DNA from: Pseudomonas salomonii
Lineage (GTDB): Bacteria; Pseudomonadota; Gammaproteobacteria; Pseudomonadales; Pseudomonadaceae
Assembly (NCBI RefSeq): GCF_900107155.1
Contig: NZ_FNOX01000015.1
Location: 1 to 64,000, forward strand
Length of the DNA: 64,000 nucleotides
Reading direction: 5' to 3'
Shown: positions 9,849 to 18,726 of the stretch, piece after piece
Layout: every line of letters begins with the position of its first letter
Numbering within the stretch: the first letter of the stretch is position 1
Program-made: the position numbers and the translations under genes
The notes under the pieces: model-generated
Told to the model about the DNA's origin: nothing
Seen by the model: the letters and a program-made list of their open reading frames with translations, nothing else
Databases searched by the model: none

Positions 9849-11033
9849 CTAGTGCTCCAACGCATACCGCCGACAATGGTTGAGATACCCCTGCTCATGG
9901 CTGCCCACCAACTGCACCACACTGGTCCATAACCACGACGGTGCATCTAGTTGTTTAGAGCGGTTTTCCTGCAACACCGCCATCCAATCCTTGCGCGTAT
10001 CGCGGTCCATCTGCCGGGCATGGGCGATACCGACCACGCGGGCCAGGTAACCGGCGGCGTGCATGGCGTCGATCTCGCTCAATTCGTCCAGTTCCAGTTT
10101 CATGTCCTGGGGCAGCAGTTCCCGGATGAAGAAACCGTGATCGAGAAAGCGCGTGGCCAGCATGCGCTCGCCCAGGCCCGGTGACAGCTGACGGGCGCCT
10201 TCCACTACGCGCCGGCCATTGTCGCGTGGCATCTTCGCGCGTGCCGCCCGGGGCGCGGCGGCGCCGACGGCTTCCTTGATGTCGATCAGGCAATATTCCT
10301 GGTCGTCCTTGTCGCCCACACCCAGCAAGGCTGCATAACGCAGCAAGCCGAGTGAGCTGCAGCCTTTGACCCAATAGGCCGAGTCGAGCAATTGAACCTT
10401 GGCGTCTTTGGGGCGGCCCTTGAGCGAAGTCACCAGCTGGTGGATTTCATCCGAGGCACAGACGCTCTCCAGCGCGCTCTTTTCCGCCCGTGACAATGAC
10501 CAGAAATGCTTGCCCAGCGCAATGGTTGGCCGCGCACTCTCAATGCGTTCACGCGCCAGGTTTTTCCAGGTGCGCTCTACCGCGCTGCGCATGCCAGCCT
10601 TGACCTGGGACGGGCGCGGTGGCGCTTCATCGGGCTTGTCTTTGAAGGCTTGCTCGTAGCCCACCATCATTTCTTCCAGCATGCGCGCAGTGGTCACGCC
10701 CGGCAGGTCCGAGCCGCGTGCGGCGGTGGCCAACGACAACGCCAGGCGCACCAGGTCATGGGCCGGGTTGCCGATCACGGTCTGGTCGAGGTCGCGGATA
10801 TGCATGTCGATACGGCCTTTGGTATCACCCGTGGGGCCGAGGTTGCCCGCGTGGCAATCGCCGCAGATCCAGATCGCCGGGCCATGGGGCAAGCGGCGAC
10901 CGGGCTGGCTGTGCAACCACTCGTAAAACTGCACCGTGCTGCCGCGCACATAAGCATGGGCCGAGCGCGCCATCTTCAGGTTGCGCAGTTGGATAAGGTG
11001 GGGCATGCGGGCAGAGGGGCGCGGAATTTTCAT
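9849..11033 (-). CDS. DUF2252 family protein
   Basis: A 394-residue protein of the DUF2252 family, a kinase-like fold related to aminoglycoside phosphotransferases whose substrate is not established. It shows IWICGDCHAGNLGPTGD, which resembles the HGDxHxxN catalytic loop, then RIDMHIRDLDQTVIGNPAHD, which resembles the metal-binding DFD segment. The ATG at 11033 (MKIPRPSARMPHL) is preferred to longer upstream frames because those read into the ampR-side spacer with no domain. It lies downstream of ampR on the same strand with a 74-bp gap. No specific function is claimed. Confidence 0.8.
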   Translation of the reverse strand: MKIPRPSARMPHLIQLRNLKMARSAHAYVRGSTVQFYEWLHSQPGRRLPHGPAIWICGDCHAGNLGPTGDTKGRIDMHIRDLDQTVIGNPAHDLVRLALSLATAARGSDLPGVTTARMLEEMMVGYEQAFKDKPDEAPPRPSQVKAGMRSAVERTWKNLARERIESARPTIALGKHFWSLSRAEKSALESVCASDEIHQLVTSLKGRPKDAKVQLLDSAYWVKGCSSLGLLRYAALLGVGDKDDQEYCLIDIKEAVGAAAPRAARAKMPRDNGRRVVEGARQLSPGLGERMLATRFLDHGFFIRELLPQDMKLELDELSEIDAMHAAGYLARVVGIAHARQMDRDTRKDWMAVLQENRSKQLDAPSWLWTSVVQLVGSHEQGYLNHCRRYALEH

Positions 11034-11107
11034 GGAAGCACTCGGTACGGGGTACGGTAGAGGCTGGCCCGTCACAAATGTTTCATTTTGTTTCAAGAAT
11101 AAAAACT

Positions 11108-11986
11108 TCAAGCCTGGGCGGTGTGCGCTTTCAACCAGCCTTTGAACGCGGCCATGGCCGAGGTTTCTGGCCGCGATTGCAAGCGCGTCAGCCAATAACT
11201 GCCGGTGCTGATGCCCACGGAGAACGGCTGGCGAATCACATCGCTCTCCAATTGCCGCGAGAACATCATCGCCGGTGCCAATGCCACGCCGATGCCTTGC
11301 TGCGCGGCCTCCATCATCGCCAGGGACGAGTCGAACACAATGCTGCGCGGCACCGGCGTGTCGGCCGGCAGCCCGGCCGCCTGGAACCACAGGTTCCATT
11401 CATCGGCTCGGTAAGAGCGCAACAACGTGTGCTTGAGCACGTCGTCCGGCGTGTGCAATTGCTCGGCAACCTGCGGCACACACAGCACGGTCAACGGCGC
11501 TTCGAGCAGCTGGCAAGCCTCGGTACCATGCCAGGCACCGGCGCCGAAGCGGATCGCATAGTCGAGGCCTTCGGCGGCGACGTCGACGCGGTTGTTGTGG
11601 GTCGACAGGCGCAGGTCGATAAACGGGTAGCGACTTTGAAAATCCGGCAAGCGCGGCAGCAACCAGCCGACGGCGAAAGTGCCCACCGCCCCGACGGTGA
11701 GCACTTCACGGTAATGGCCACCTTCGAACTGGCCTAAGGTAAGGGCAATACGATCGAAAGACTCGCGCACCACCGGCAGCAGGGTTTCGCCTTCGCGGGT
11801 CAGCATCAGGCCGCGTGGCAGGCGCTTGAACAAGGTGACATTCAGTTGCGCCTCCAGGCTTTTGACCTGGTGACTGACCGCTGCCTGGGTCACGCACAAC
11901 TCGATGGCGGCGCGGGTGAAGCTCAAATGCCGGGCGGAAGCCTCGAACGCCCGCAACGCGTTGAGCGGTAAGTGGGAGCGCAGCAT
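11108..11986 (-). CDS. ampR: AmpR, LysR-family regulator of the ampC beta-lactamase
   Basis: A 292-residue LysR-type regulator that senses cell-wall muropeptides and controls the divergent ampC. The winged helix-turn-helix (PLNALRAFEASARHLSFTRA, then TQAAVSHQVKSLE) and effector domain (VGAVGTFAVGWLLPRLPDF, LRLSTHNNRVDVAAEGLDYA) match the AmpR family closely, including the ending TGSYWLTRLQSRPETSAM. By family knowledge, AmpR represses ampC when bound to UDP-MurNAc-pentapeptide and activates it when bound to anhydro-muropeptides. The 131-bp gap to the ampC start holds the shared control region. Confidence 0.93.
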   Translation of the reverse strand: MLRSHLPLNALRAFEASARHLSFTRAAIELCVTQAAVSHQVKSLEAQLNVTLFKRLPRGLMLTREGETLLPVVRESFDRIALTLGQFEGGHYREVLTVGAVGTFAVGWLLPRLPDFQSRYPFIDLRLSTHNNRVDVAAEGLDYAIRFGAGAWHGTEACQLLEAPLTVLCVPQVAEQLHTPDDVLKHTLLRSYRADEWNLWFQAAGLPADTPVPRSIVFDSSLAMMEAAQQGIGVALAPAMMFSRQLESDVIRQPFSVGISTGSYWLTRLQSRPETSAMAAFKGWLKAHTAQA

Positions 11987-12029
11987 GCTTGACCCTAAAT
12001 AATCTAATGGCTGATGCGAGATATCATCG

Positions 12030-12046
12030 TTTGCTCAGCGAACAAA
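12030..12046. promoter_or_regulatory. Candidate AmpR operator between ampR and ampC
   Basis: The 17-bp dyad TTTGCTCAGCGAACAAA has symmetric ends (TTTGxTC...GAxCAAA) and fits the T-N11-A pattern of LysR-type sites. It lies about 72 bp ahead of the ampC start and 44 bp ahead of the ampR start. This is inference from symmetry and position. Confidence 0.4.
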
Positions 12047-12117
12047 ATCCACCTAGATTTGCCCCGCCTGCGCAGGCTCTGATCGTCACTGCACCCTTTA
12101 CATGGAAGCGAAACACC

Positions 12118-13260
12118 ATGAATAAAATCTTACAAAAATCACTGCTACCGGCCTTACTAATTGTATCTGGAAGTTGCATGGCAGCCGCCGATTTGCGCAC
12201 GGTGGTCGACACCAGCGTTGCGCCACTGATGCAGCAACAAGGCATCCCCGGCCTGTCGGTTGCGGTGGTGAACAAAGGCAAGGTGCAATACTTTAACTAC
12301 GGTGTCGCGTCCAGGGATACCCAGCAGCCCGTCAACGAAGACACCTTGTTTGAGGTGGGCTCGGTGAGTAAAACGTTTACCGCCACCCTCGGTGGCTATG
12401 CCCAGGCCATCGGCAAGATCAAGCTCTCCGACAAAGCCAGCCAACACCAGCCCGCCCTGGCCGGCACGGTGTTTGATCGCATCAGCCTGTTGCAGCTGGC
12501 GACCTACACCCCCGGCGGCCTGCCGCTGCAGTTTCCAAACGCGGCCGACAATGCGGGCGCCATGCTCGCCTATTACCAACACTGGAAGCCGACTTACGCG
12601 CCAGGTGAACAACGCCTGTATTCCAACCCCAGCATCGGCCTGTTCGGCTACCTCGCCGCGCAAAGCCTGGGCCAACCGTTCAACGTGGCCATGGAGAACA
12701 CCCTGCTGCCCAAGCTTGGGTTAAGCAATACCCACATTAACGTGCCTGCGGGCAAAGCCGGTCGATATGCGCAAGGTTATGACAAAAATCAGAAGCCTGT
12801 TCGCGTCAGCGCCGGTGCGCTGGACAGCGAAGCCTACGGCATCAAGACCAGCAGCCAGGACCTGGCCCGCTATGTGATCGCGAACATGCATCCCGACACG
12901 CTGGAAAAGCCGCTGCAACAGGCCATCGCTGCCACGCACGCCGGTTACTACACGGTCAATGGCATGACCCAGGGCCTGGGCTGGGAGCGCTACCCCTACC
13001 CGATCACGCTGCAGGCGTTGCTTGATGGCAACTCGACCGAGATGGCGATGCAGCCGCACAAGGTTAATTGGCTGACTCCGGCGCAGCCGCAACCGGCCAA
13101 CGTGCTGTACAACAAAACCGGCTCAACCGGCGGTTTTGGTGCGTATGTGGTTTATGTACCGAGCAAGGACATGGGGGTGGTTATTTTGGCTAACCGCAAT
13201 TACCCGAATGCCGAACGGGTGAAGTTGGCTTATGGGATCTTGAGCGCGATGGATAACTAA
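12118..13260 (+). CDS. ampC: AmpC class C beta-lactamase
   Basis: A periplasmic serine beta-lactamase of 380 residues, the usual AmpC length. A signal peptide (MNKILQKSLLPALLIVSGSC MAA) precedes the mature start ADLRTVVD. The three class C active-site motifs are present: S82-V-S-K85 (nucleophile and general base), Y168-S-N170, and K333-T-G335 in LYNKTGSTGGFGAYV. The ATG at 12118 is chosen because it immediately starts the signal peptide. A longer upstream frame opens at 11989 and would overlap the regulatory region. It is divergent from ampR, so the enzyme is probably inducible by some beta-lactams. Confidence 0.95.
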   Translation: MNKILQKSLLPALLIVSGSCMAAADLRTVVDTSVAPLMQQQGIPGLSVAVVNKGKVQYFNYGVASRDTQQPVNEDTLFEVGSVSKTFTATLGGYAQAIGKIKLSDKASQHQPALAGTVFDRISLLQLATYTPGGLPLQFPNAADNAGAMLAYYQHWKPTYAPGEQRLYSNPSIGLFGYLAAQSLGQPFNVAMENTLLPKLGLSNTHINVPAGKAGRYAQGYDKNQKPVRVSAGALDSEAYGIKTSSQDLARYVIANMHPDTLEKPLQQAIAATHAGYYTVNGMTQGLGWERYPYPITLQALLDGNSTEMAMQPHKVNWLTPAQPQPANVLYNKTGSTGGFGAYVVYVPSKDMGVVILANRNYPNAERVKLAYGILSAMDN

Positions 13261-13279
13261 AACCTGACAAAAACCAAAT

Positions 13280-13367
13280 GTGGGAGCTGGCTTGCCTGCG
13301 ATGGCGGTATATCAGTCACCGAATTGGCTGACTGAACAACCGCTACCGCAGGCAAGCCAGCTCCCAC
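13280..13367. repeat. REPIN (paired inverted REP)
   Basis: Two REP arms (GTGGGAGCTGGCTTGCCTGC and its reverse complement) flank a 45-50 bp core, giving a long hairpin. It sits between the convergent ends of ampC and dctM and could act as a transcript end or an mRNA stabiliser. Confidence 0.85.
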
Positions 13368-13381
13368 ATTTTCAGACCGCC

Positions 13382-14662
13382 TTACATGCCAAGCCAGTGC
13401 GGCAGCGCCAGCGAGATAAACGGCAAGTACGTGACCATGATCAAGAACACCAACAGGATCATCAGCCACGGCAACGCCGCGCGAATCGTCTGCCCCAGCG
13501 TCAAGCCGGTCACCGCCGAAGTCACAAACAGGTTCAGCCCGACCGGCGGATGCACCAGGCCGATTTCCATGTTCACCACCATCACAATCCCCAGGTGAAT
13601 CGGGTCAATGCCCAGCTTCATGGCAATCGGGAAGAAGATCGGCGCCAGGATCAGCACAATCGCGGACGGCTCCATAAAGCTGCCGGCCACCAGCAACACC
13701 ACGTTGACCATGATCAAAAAGCCGATCGGCGTGAGGCCTTCGGAGATTACCCAGGCGGTGATTTCCTGCGGGATTTGCTCGGTGGTCAGCACATGGGCAA
13801 AGAGCATGGCGTTGGCGATGATAAACATCAGCATGATCGCCAGGCGCCCGGATTCCAGCAGTACCTTGGAGCAGTCGCGCAGTGTCATGTCCTTGTACAC
13901 AAACAACGCGACAAACGCCGAATACACCGCCGCCACGGCCGCCGCTTCGGTTGGCGTGAACATGCCGCTGTAGATGCCGCCCAGGATGATCACCAGCAAC
14001 AGCAAGCCCCAGAACGCCCGGCGTGCGCAGGTCAGCCACTCACGGAAGGTCGCACGTGGCTGCGCCGGCAGCTTCTTGATGCGCGCGACGATGTAGATCG
14101 CGACCATCAGCATAAGCCCCAGCAGCAGCCCTGGAATCACACCGGCCATGAACAGCTTGCCCACCGAGGTTTCGGTAGCGGCCGAATACACCACCATCAC
14201 AATCGACGGCGGGATCAGGATGCCCAAGGTACCGGCGTTGCAGATGATCCCCGCACCGAACTCCTTCGGGTAACCCGAGCGCACCATGCCCGCCACGGCA
14301 ATCGAGCCGACTGCCGCCACCGTCGCCGGTGATGAACCGGACAGCGCCGCAAACAGCATGCACGCCAGCACCGCCGCAATCGCCAGGCCGCCACGAATGT
14401 GGCCGACACAGGCGTTGGCAAAGTCGATCAGCCGCTGCGCCACGCCGCCGGTGGTCATGAACGCACCGGACAGCAGGAAGAATGGAATCGCCAGGAAGGT
14501 GTAGGCGTCGGAGGTTTCGAACAGCTTGATGGCCAGCGAACTCACCGAGTCCTGGCTGAACATCAGGATCGACACCGCGCCGGACAGCCCCAGGGAAATC
14601 GCGATGGGCACGCCGAGGAACATGAACACGAACAACAGCAAAAACAGACAGAGCACGGCCAT
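13382..14662 (-). CDS. dctM: TRAP transporter large permease DctM
   Basis: The 426-residue large membrane subunit of a tripartite ATP-independent periplasmic transporter, which moves an organic acid inward using a sodium or proton gradient. It has about 12 hydrophobic segments and family signatures LSGSSPATVAAVGSIAV, GTLGILIPPSIVMVVY and GLVHPPVGLNLFV. Its ATG overlaps the dctQ stop (ATGA), so the two are translationally coupled. The surrounding genes make itaconate the likely substrate, as in the orthologous P. aeruginosa PA0884-PA0886 locus. Confidence 0.92.
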   Translation of the reverse strand: MAVLCLFLLLFVFMFLGVPIAISLGLSGAVSILMFSQDSVSSLAIKLFETSDAYTFLAIPFFLLSGAFMTTGGVAQRLIDFANACVGHIRGGLAIAAVLACMLFAALSGSSPATVAAVGSIAVAGMVRSGYPKEFGAGIICNAGTLGILIPPSIVMVVYSAATETSVGKLFMAGVIPGLLLGLMLMVAIYIVARIKKLPAQPRATFREWLTCARRAFWGLLLLVIILGGIYSGMFTPTEAAAVAAVYSAFVALFVYKDMTLRDCSKVLLESGRLAIMLMFIIANAMLFAHVLTTEQIPQEITAWVISEGLTPIGFLIMVNVVLLVAGSFMEPSAIVLILAPIFFPIAMKLGIDPIHLGIVMVVNMEIGLVHPPVGLNLFVTSAVTGLTLGQTIRAALPWLMILLVFLIMVTYLPFISLALPHWLGM

Positions 14663-15294
14663 CAGTGACGCTCCTCATGGCTGCCGGCCAACTTGCTGGC
14701 CTCTGCGGCCTCATCGGCCAGCCCCAACCCGACCTGACGGTGGGTAAAGATGCGGTAGAAAATTTCCAGGTAGCGGATAAACACCAAGGCAAAACCGATG
14801 GGCACGATGATCACGATATCGCCCACGTCCACGCCGTATTGGTCGAGGTCTTCGGCGCCGATATGCGCGCTCATCACGGCACTCACCCACTTGTAGCTGG
14901 CAACCATGAACAGCCCGGCGTAGGCCAGACAGCACAGGCACGCGAGCATGCCGAGCAGGCGCTGCACCGGGCGCTTGGTCAGCTTGACCAGCGCGTCTAC
15001 GCCGAGGTGGCCGGCAGTGCGCACGCCGTAAGAGATGCCGAAAAAAATCAGCCAGCCGAACATGGCCTTGGTCAACGCCACGCTCCAGGTCATGTCCTGG
15101 GCCCAGGTCATGGTGTGGTCGCCCAGGGCGCCGAAAAAGCTGCTGCTCCATGCCCACTTGTCAGACAGGGCAAAAAACAGCGTGTAGATGTTGTTGAGCA
15201 TGACGTAGACGAATGTCACCAGGGTCATGGCGGCCAGCAGGAAGGCGATAAACCCTTCCTCCAGGTGCTCCCAGACGCGCCTTAGCGTTTGCAT
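14662..15294 (-). CDS. dctQ: TRAP transporter small permease DctQ
   Basis: The 210-residue small membrane subunit of the TRAP transporter. It has four hydrophobic segments (FIAFLLAAMTLVTFVYVMLN, LTKAMFGWLIFFGISYGV, LLGMLACLCCLAYAGLFMVA and DIVIIVPIGFALVFIRYL). The start MQTLRRVWEHLEEGF is favoured over a frame opening 12 codons earlier because it begins directly before the first helix. It shares ATGA with dctM. A REPIN separates it from dctP, which suggests transcript processing that lets the binding protein be more abundant than the permeases. Confidence 0.9.
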   Translation of the reverse strand: MQTLRRVWEHLEEGFIAFLLAAMTLVTFVYVMLNNIYTLFFALSDKWAWSSSFFGALGDHTMTWAQDMTWSVALTKAMFGWLIFFGISYGVRTAGHLGVDALVKLTKRPVQRLLGMLACLCCLAYAGLFMVASYKWVSAVMSAHIGAEDLDQYGVDVGDIVIIVPIGFALVFIRYLEIFYRIFTHRQVGLGLADEAAEASKLAGSHEERH

Positions 15295-15357
15295 GGCAAA
15301 ACCTCGCGAAGCAGAGATAGGTAGGTGCAAGGCTCAGGGTCGAAACCGGGTCAAAAT

Positions 15358-15445
15358 GTGGGAGCGGGCTTGCTCGCGAAGACGGTGTGTCAGTTACCGA
15401 ATGCATCAACTGAAAGACTGCATTCGCGAGCAAGCCCGCTCCCAC
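15358..15445. repeat. REPIN between dctP and dctQ
   Basis: Arms are GTGGGAGCGGGCTTGCTCGC and its complement around a central spacer. It lies inside the TRAP operon, between the binding-protein gene and the permease genes. Such hairpins commonly stabilise the upstream mRNA section, which here is dctP. Confidence 0.85.
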
Positions 15446-15469
15446 ATTGGATCTCGGTACAACCCGCAA

Positions 15470-16453
15470 TTACTGGTTGGAGGCGTCCGCCGCCTTGATC
15501 AGGTCGGCGCCAATCTCACCCTCGAACTTCTGCCACACCGGGCGCATGGCTTCGCGCCACAGCTGGCGTTGCGCCGGGGTCAGTTCGATGACTTCGCTGG
15601 TCTTGGCGTCGATGATCTTCTGCCTGGCCGACTGGTTCAACGCTTCGGCCTGTTTGTTCACCTCGACGGTGACTTCAACCATGATCTGCTCCAGAGAGGT
15701 GCGCACATCCGGCGGCAGGCCGTTCCAGAACTTGGCGTTGGTGATCACCATGTAGTCGATCAGGCCATGGTTGGACTCTGTGAAGTACTTCTGCACCTCG
15801 TTGACCTTCTGGCTTTCATAGTTGGACCAGGTGTTCTCGGTGCCATTTACGGTACCGGTCTGCAGGCCTTGATACACCTCGGCAAAGCTCATCTTGCGCG
15901 GGTTGGCGCGGATCGCCTTGAACTGCTCTTCGAGTACGCTGGAGGCCTGCACACGGAACTTCAGGCCACGGGCGTCCTTGGGTTCATGCAGGGCTTTGTT
16001 GGCGGAAAGTTGCTTGAGGCCATTGTGCCAATAGGCCAGGCCGAGGATGTTCTTGTCCTGCATCGAGGTCAGCAATGCCTTGCCCTGGGCGGCCTGGAAA
16101 CGGTCGACGGCGGCCAGGTCATTGAACAGGAACGGCAGGTCGTAGATCTGCACTTGCTTGGTGTATTGCTCGAATTTGGCCAGGGACGGTGCCAGCATCT
16201 GCACGTCGCCCAACAACAGCGCTTCCATCTCTTTACCATCGCCGAACAGCGAGGAGTTGGGGTACACCTCGACCTTGACCCGGCCCGGCAAGCGCTCTTC
16301 AGCAAGCTTTTTGAACAACAACGCGCCCTGGCCCTTGGGGGTGTTTTCAGCGACCACGTGGGCGAACTTGATCACAATCGGGTCGGCCGCCTGGGCCAGG
16401 CCCGCGGCAAATAAAGTGGCGGCGCACAGCAGCGCCCGAGAAAGCTTGAGCAT
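15470..16453 (-). CDS. dctP: TRAP transporter substrate-binding protein DctP
   Basis: A periplasmic receptor of 327 residues. A signal peptide (MLKLSRALLCAATLFAAGLAQAA) precedes DPIVIKFAHVVAENTPKGQG. Family landmarks include LPGRVKVEVYPNSSLFGDGK, LPFLFNDL, and FRVQASSVLEEQFKAIRANP with the conserved arginine that binds the substrate carboxylate, then YQGLQTGTVNGTENTWSNY. It is the first gene of the dctPQM unit. A 21-bp dyad 83 bp ahead of its ATG matches one ahead of ich, so this unit is probably induced together with the degradation operon. Confidence 0.92.
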   Translation of the reverse strand: MLKLSRALLCAATLFAAGLAQAADPIVIKFAHVVAENTPKGQGALLFKKLAEERLPGRVKVEVYPNSSLFGDGKEMEALLLGDVQMLAPSLAKFEQYTKQVQIYDLPFLFNDLAAVDRFQAAQGKALLTSMQDKNILGLAYWHNGLKQLSANKALHEPKDARGLKFRVQASSVLEEQFKAIRANPRKMSFAEVYQGLQTGTVNGTENTWSNYESQKVNEVQKYFTESNHGLIDYMVITNAKFWNGLPPDVRTSLEQIMVEVTVEVNKQAEALNQSARQKIIDAKTSEVIELTPAQRQLWREAMRPVWQKFEGEIGADLIKAADASNQ

Positions 16454-16535
16454 GGGGAATCACCTTCTTATTGTTGTGTTTCAGGGCAAGGTGCCTGATG
16501 TGACGCGTGTAGTGAATTTCGAATTGTAGATACCT

Positions 16536-16556
16536 GCGTTCGGCCAGGCCGAACGC
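16536..16556. promoter_or_regulatory. 21-bp dyad upstream of dctP, probable LysR operator
   Basis: GCGTTCGGCC-A-GGCCGAACGC is a perfect inverted repeat. It shares GCGTTCGG-N7-GAACGC and the same length with the dyad at 22183-22203, and it contains a T-N11-A core. It lies 83 bp before the dctP start. That similarity of sequence and spacing is the evidence for joint control by the LysR regulator at 22351. Confidence 0.65.
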
Positions 16557-16584
16557 CAGTCCTGCAGACGCCTATGTTCCAATG

Positions 16585-16671
16585 TGGGAGCGGGCTTGCT
16601 CGCGAAGACGGTGGATCAGGCAATTAATTCAGTGGCTGTCATACCGCATTCGCGAGCAAGCCCGCTCCCAC
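16585..16671. repeat. REPIN between ccl and the dctP promoter
   Basis: Paired arms of the GTGGGAGCGGGCTTGCTCGC class. It follows the end of the degradation operon and precedes the dctP control region on the same strand, so it separates the two transcription units. Confidence 0.85.
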
Positions 16672-16692
16672 ATTTTGAGCCAGTTTCGTCAG

Positions 16693-17508
16693 TTAGAGTT
16701 GGGCCGCGAGAAGCCTTTGCGCACGAAGCAACACCGGCGCATCCACCATCTGCCCATCCATCTGATAGGCCCCGGCCCCATGGGCTCCCGCCTCTACCAC
16801 GCGCTTGGCCCAGGCCAGGTCTTCGGCGCTGGGCGCCAGCGCTGCATGAATCACCGCCACCTGCTTGGGATGGATACACAGCGCCCCGGCAAAGCCCATT
16901 TCATAGGCATGACGGATCGAGCGGCGCAAACCTTCGGGGTCGTCGATGGCCGGGTGCACGCCATCCAGCGGCGCCACCAAACCGGCGGCGCGCGAATGCA
17001 CGATCAACGCCAGGCGTGCCTGGTCGAGCGCAAACTGCGCAGCCGCAGAACCGCTGCTCAGGTTCAGGTCCAGGGCCAAATCCAGACCACCAAATGACAG
17101 GCGCTCAACCTGCGGCGCATGGGCAATCTCAGCCACCGCCAGCAAGCCCCTGGCGCTTTCGATAATCGGCCAGATCACCTTGCCGGCAGCCGCCACCACG
17201 GCAACCTGGGCGGCGCTCTCTACCTTCGGCAGCAGCACACCCGCCACATTGGCATGGGCTTTACAGAACGCCACATCCTCAAAATGCTCGGCATGCTCCG
17301 GTGCATTGATGCGCACCCACACCTGAGCCTGTGGGTGCGCGTGCAAAAACACCCCGAGGTTATCCCGCGCCTGGCGCTTGAGGGGTTCTTCCACCGCGTC
17401 TTCAAAATCCACAATCACCGCATCGGCGCCGCTGGCCAGGGCTTTGGAAAACCGCTCCGGGCGGCTGCCGGGCACAAACAGGGCCGAACGAACTAAAGGC
17501 TTTGGCAT
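16693..17508 (-). CDS. ccl: (S)-citramalyl-CoA lyase, CitE/HpcH family
   Basis: A 271-residue TIM-barrel aldolase of the CitE-like family. It is predicted to split citramalyl-CoA into acetyl-CoA and pyruvate, the last step of itaconate degradation. Conserved features include RSALFVPGSRPERFSKAL, VDFEDAVEEPLK (metal-binding acid), VWVRINAP, LLPKVESA, WPIIESARGLL, and HPKQVAVIHAAL near the end. It lies 15 bp after ict on the same strand, the order found in P. aeruginosa PA0882-PA0883. The lyase activity is inferred from family and cluster. Confidence 0.88.
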   Translation of the reverse strand: MPKPLVRSALFVPGSRPERFSKALASGADAVIVDFEDAVEEPLKRQARDNLGVFLHAHPQAQVWVRINAPEHAEHFEDVAFCKAHANVAGVLLPKVESAAQVAVVAAAGKVIWPIIESARGLLAVAEIAHAPQVERLSFGGLDLALDLNLSSGSAAAQFALDQARLALIVHSRAAGLVAPLDGVHPAIDDPEGLRRSIRHAYEMGFAGALCIHPKQVAVIHAALAPSAEDLAWAKRVVEAGAHGAGAYQMDGQMVDAPVLLRAQRLLAAQL

Positions 17509-17523
17509 CAGGTGAATTCCTTA

Positions 17524-18717
17524 TTAAATAACGCCGCGTGCGCGCAGGCCGTCGATGGTGTGCGCCGAAAACCCCAGCTGATCGAGAATGCCCTGGCTGT
17601 GCTGGCCCAGGGCGGGAACGGCGTCCATGCGCGGGGTAAACGCGGCATTGCGCGCCGGCGGCAACAGCGACGGCAGCGGCCCGGCCGGGCTTTGGACTTC
17701 ACGCCAGCTGTCACGCGCCTTGAGCTGCGGGTGGTCCCACACGCCTTGCATGTCGTTGACCCTGGCACTGGCGATCTGCGCGCCTTCCAGGCGTTGGATC
17801 ACGGCTTGCGCGTCCAACTGCGCAAAGCTGTCAACGATGATCTGGCGCAGCGCCTCACGGTTGGCCGAACGCTTGAAGTTGGCCGAGAAACGCTCATCGG
17901 TGGCCAGCTCAGGCGTGAGCAGCACCTTGTCGCAGAACGCCGCCCATTCGCGTTCGTTCTGCAAGCCGAGCATCACCGTGCCGCCGTCGCCGGTGGGAAA
18001 CGGCCCATACGGGTAGATCGTCGAATGCGCCGCCCCGGCCCGTGGTGGCTGGGGCGCGCCGTCGAAGGCGTAATACATCGGGTAGCCCATCCACTCCACC
18101 AGGCTTTCGAGCATGCTCACGTCGATGCGGCTGCCCTGCCCCGTTTTTCCGCGCAGCAGCAACGCCGAGAGGATGCCGCTGTAGGCGTACATGCCGGCGG
18201 AGATATCGGCGATGGAGCAACCGGCCTTGGCCATCTGGTCTTCACCCGGGCCACCGGTCACCGACAAAAAGCCGCCCTCGCTTTGGATCAGCAGGTCGTA
18301 GGCTTTCTTTTTCTCGTAGGGCCCGCCTTCGCCATAGCCGGAAATATCGCAGACGATCAGCCGTGGAAAACGCTCATGCAGCGCTTCAAACGACAGGCCC
18401 ATGCGCGCCGCCGCGCCGGGTGCGAGGTTCTGCACCAGCACGTCGGCATCGGCCAGCAGGCTTTGCAGGATGTCGCCGGCCTCGTCCTGCTTGAGGTCCA
18501 GGGTCAGGCTTTCCTTGGAGCGGTTGGTCCACACAAAGTGCGAGGCCAGGCCGCGCACGCGCTCGTCATAGCCACGGGCAAAGTCACCGGCGCCAGGGCG
18601 TTCTATCTTGATCACACGGGCGCCGAGGTCCGCCAACTGGCGGGTGCAGAATGGCGCAGCAATCGCGTGTTCCAGGCTGATCACGGTGATACCGTCCAGC
18701 GGTCGTTGATTAGTCAT
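17524..18717 (-). CDS. ict: Itaconate CoA-transferase, family III (CaiB/BaiF)
   Basis: A 397-residue family III CoA-transferase predicted to activate itaconate with CoA from succinyl-CoA. The N-terminus (LDGITVISLEHAIAAPFCTR) and GARVIKIERPGAGDFARGYD are typical. The catalytic aspartate is probably within TLDLKQDEAGDILQSL, and ADVLVQNLAPGAAARMG and ICDISGYGEGGPYEKKKAYD are family blocks. It ends 16 bp before ccl and begins 9 bp after the PrpD-like gene. The cluster context points to itaconate rather than to other CoA-transferase substrates. Confidence 0.87.
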   Translation of the reverse strand: MTNQRPLDGITVISLEHAIAAPFCTRQLADLGARVIKIERPGAGDFARGYDERVRGLASHFVWTNRSKESLTLDLKQDEAGDILQSLLADADVLVQNLAPGAAARMGLSFEALHERFPRLIVCDISGYGEGGPYEKKKAYDLLIQSEGGFLSVTGGPGEDQMAKAGCSIADISAGMYAYSGILSALLLRGKTGQGSRIDVSMLESLVEWMGYPMYYAFDGAPQPPRAGAAHSTIYPYGPFPTGDGGTVMLGLQNEREWAAFCDKVLLTPELATDERFSANFKRSANREALRQIIVDSFAQLDAQAVIQRLEGAQIASARVNDMQGVWDHPQLKARDSWREVQSPAGPLPSLLPPARNAAFTPRMDAVPALGQHSQGILDQLGFSAHTIDGLRARGVI

Positions 18718-18726
18718 GACGCTTCC

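Noticed and set aside
13280..13367. Repeated GTGGGAGC... elements as a possible CRISPR array
   Set aside because: Copies are dispersed over 40 kb as paired inverted arms with a shared core, and no regularly spaced direct repeats or cas genes are present. They are REPINs.
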